This document shows, one piece after another, positions 19,329 through 20,379 of a stretch of DNA of 20,379 bases. Both the position numbers and the translations under genes were made by a program. The stretch lies in assembly GCA_946566415.1 (NCBI GenBank), contig CAMNWW010000010.1, positions 1 through 20,379 on the forward strand. The letters are read 5' to 3'. Source of the DNA: an uncultured Lachnospiraceae bacterium. Its GTDB lineage: Bacteria; Bacillota; Clostridia; Lachnospirales; Lachnospiraceae. How positions within the stretch are numbered: the first letter of the stretch is position 1; every line of letters begins with the position of its first letter. The notes beneath the pieces were generated by a model. That model saw nothing but the letters and a program-made list of their open reading frames with translations. It made no database searches and was not told the origin of the DNA.

Positions 19329-20379
19329 TTATTCCATATGGCCCGGTTTATACAGATGGCGCGGAATCCCGTCTACCATAACGGGAGATACGTCGCCCTG
19401 AATCAACGGTTTTACATAGGTTACAAATTCGTCCGTCACGTAGGTGCCGTCCTTAGTCACCCAATCTCTCGGCACAAGCCGCTCATCGTTGGCGATCTTG
19501 TGTACATCCTTTACCTCAGTACCGCACTGATACGGATCGTCAGAAAGCCTTACCAGGACAACCATCTTGCCGCTGTCGCCTTCGTCCGCCGCTTTTACGG
19601 CAGCGCCGCCTACCTGATACGCCTCAAGAATGTCGACTCTCGAACTGCAGTGGGAAGCAGAACGCTGCAATGTACTCAGTTCGATCGCACGAGTCTTGCA
19701 TCCAACCTCCGCCGCCACATAATTTGCCAGATATGCTGCAGTCCCTGAAAGCTGCTTATGACCGAAAGCATCCACAAAATCCGCGCTGTGTCCCAGCTCG
19801 CACACATAACGCCCGTCTGCCAGCTTGATTCCCTCAGAGACAGCTACGACAACCGACGTCTTCCTCTCAAGCCGCTCTCTGATGCGCTCCATAAAATCCT
19901 CCATGTCAAACGTCAGTTCCGGCAGATAGATCATATCCGGACCTTTACAGTCTTCACCCTTTGCCAGAGCCGCCGCACCGGTCAGCCAGCCTGCATTCCT
20001 TCCCATAATCTCAACAATCGTGACCAGACCTTTTTCATATTCCAGACAGAAACTGTCGCGGATGATCTCCTTCACAGAAGTACCGATATATTTTGCCGCG
20101 CTTCCAAATCCCGGCGTATGGTCGGTAAGAGCCAGATCATTGTCAATCGTCTTCGGACACCCGACGAACTTCTGCGGATGCCCCTTGATGATCGCATAAT
20201 CCGACAACTTCTTAATCGTATCCATTGAATCGTTTCCGCCGATATAGATAAACGCCTCAATATCCAGCTTATACAAAATCTCGAAAATCTTATCGTAAAG
20301 CGCCATATTCTCGTGAATCTCCGGCAGTTTATAACGGCAGGAACCTAGATATGCCGCCGGAGTTCTCTTCAAAAGCTCC
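19329..20379 (-). CDS. pfp: Pyrophosphate-type 6-phosphofructokinase, 3' part (5' end outside window)
   Basis: Cytosolic glycolytic enzyme that phosphorylates fructose 6-phosphate. The frame is open to the window edge, so the N-terminus (probably several tens of residues) is missing. Visible motifs are YIGGNDSMDT, PKTIDNDLALTDHTPGFGSA, EIMGRNAGWL and VAVSEGI. In ATP enzymes the first two read GGDGS and PGTIDND; Asp in place of Gly (GGND) and Lys in place of Gly (PKTIDND) are the known marks of pyrophosphate dependence. The Asn in GGND, where most have Asp, is a small oddity. The stop codon is followed by the 44-bp repeat and a terminator. Confidence 0.88.
   Translation of the reverse strand, partial: ELLKRTPAAYLGSCRYKLPEIHENMALYDKIFEILYKLDIEAFIYIGGNDSMDTIKKLSDYAIIKGHPQKFVGCPKTIDNDLALTDHTPGFGSAAKYIGTSVKEIIRDSFCLEYEKGLVTIVEIMGRNAGWLTGAAALAKGEDCKGPDMIYLPELTFDMEDFMERIRERLERKTSVVVAVSEGIKLADGRYVCELGHSADFVDAFGHKQLSGTAAYLANYVAAEVGCKTRAIELSTLQRSASHCSSRVDILEAYQVGGAAVKAADEGDSGKMVVLVRLSDDPYQCGTEVKDVHKIANDERLVPRDWVTKDGTYVTDEFVTYVKPLIQGDVSPVMVDGIPRHLYKPGHME

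Overview
The window looks like a chromosomal segment from a Gram-positive, low-to-mid GC Clostridia, most likely Lachnospiraceae. The reasons are strong AGGAGG-type ribosome binding sites, sigma-A promoters with TGn extended -10 boxes, a solute-binding lipoprotein with a Gly/Ser/Asp linker, and a phosphofructokinase with the pyrophosphate-type signature (GGND plus PKTIDND). The family placement is an inference from style, not from a search. The right edge cuts the phosphofructokinase gene; no rRNA, tRNA or CRISPR array was seen.

Region 1 (87-10925) is a sugar-alcohol/pentulose utilisation locus. Two units diverge from 5893-6256. Leftward: solute-binding lipoprotein, two ABC permeases, a short-chain dehydrogenase and an AraB-family ribulokinase, ending in a terminator at 87-120. 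Rightward: a zinc medium-chain polyol dehydrogenase and an FGGY kinase. The likely logic is uptake of a polyol, oxidation to a ketose by either dehydrogenase, then phosphorylation into the pentose phosphate pathway. No ABC ATPase is present, so a shared one must be encoded elsewhere. Converging on the FGGY kinase is a HAD phosphatase-ROK regulator operon; the ROK protein is the obvious candidate regulator.

Region 2 (10954-15617) holds general-function genes: a small VTT/TVP38 membrane protein, a two-gene operon of a RibD-like reductase and an S66 (LD-carboxypeptidase/MccF-type) peptidase, and, divergently, an APC transporter carrying two C-terminal RCK_C/TrkA_C domains.

Region 3 (15643-19327) is accessory DNA, visibly AT-richer at its left end. 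It contains a Panacea-domain (DUF4065) antitoxin-like gene followed after 8 bp by a four-helix membrane protein with a coiled-coil-like head, which together look like a PanAT-type toxin-antitoxin module. A 187-bp MITE-like element with 19-bp terminal inverted repeats and TAAT target duplications lies in the leader of that pair. Next comes a 500-residue membrane-anchored pseudokinase-coiled coil-TPR-like protein, with three 11-bp-phased TTGAA boxes upstream. A perfect 44-bp copy of the MITE end recurs in inverted orientation just after the phosphofructokinase stop codon, so matching inverted sequences bracket the pseudokinase gene.

Region 4 (19222-20379) is the 3' part of a pyrophosphate-type phosphofructokinase gene and its terminator.
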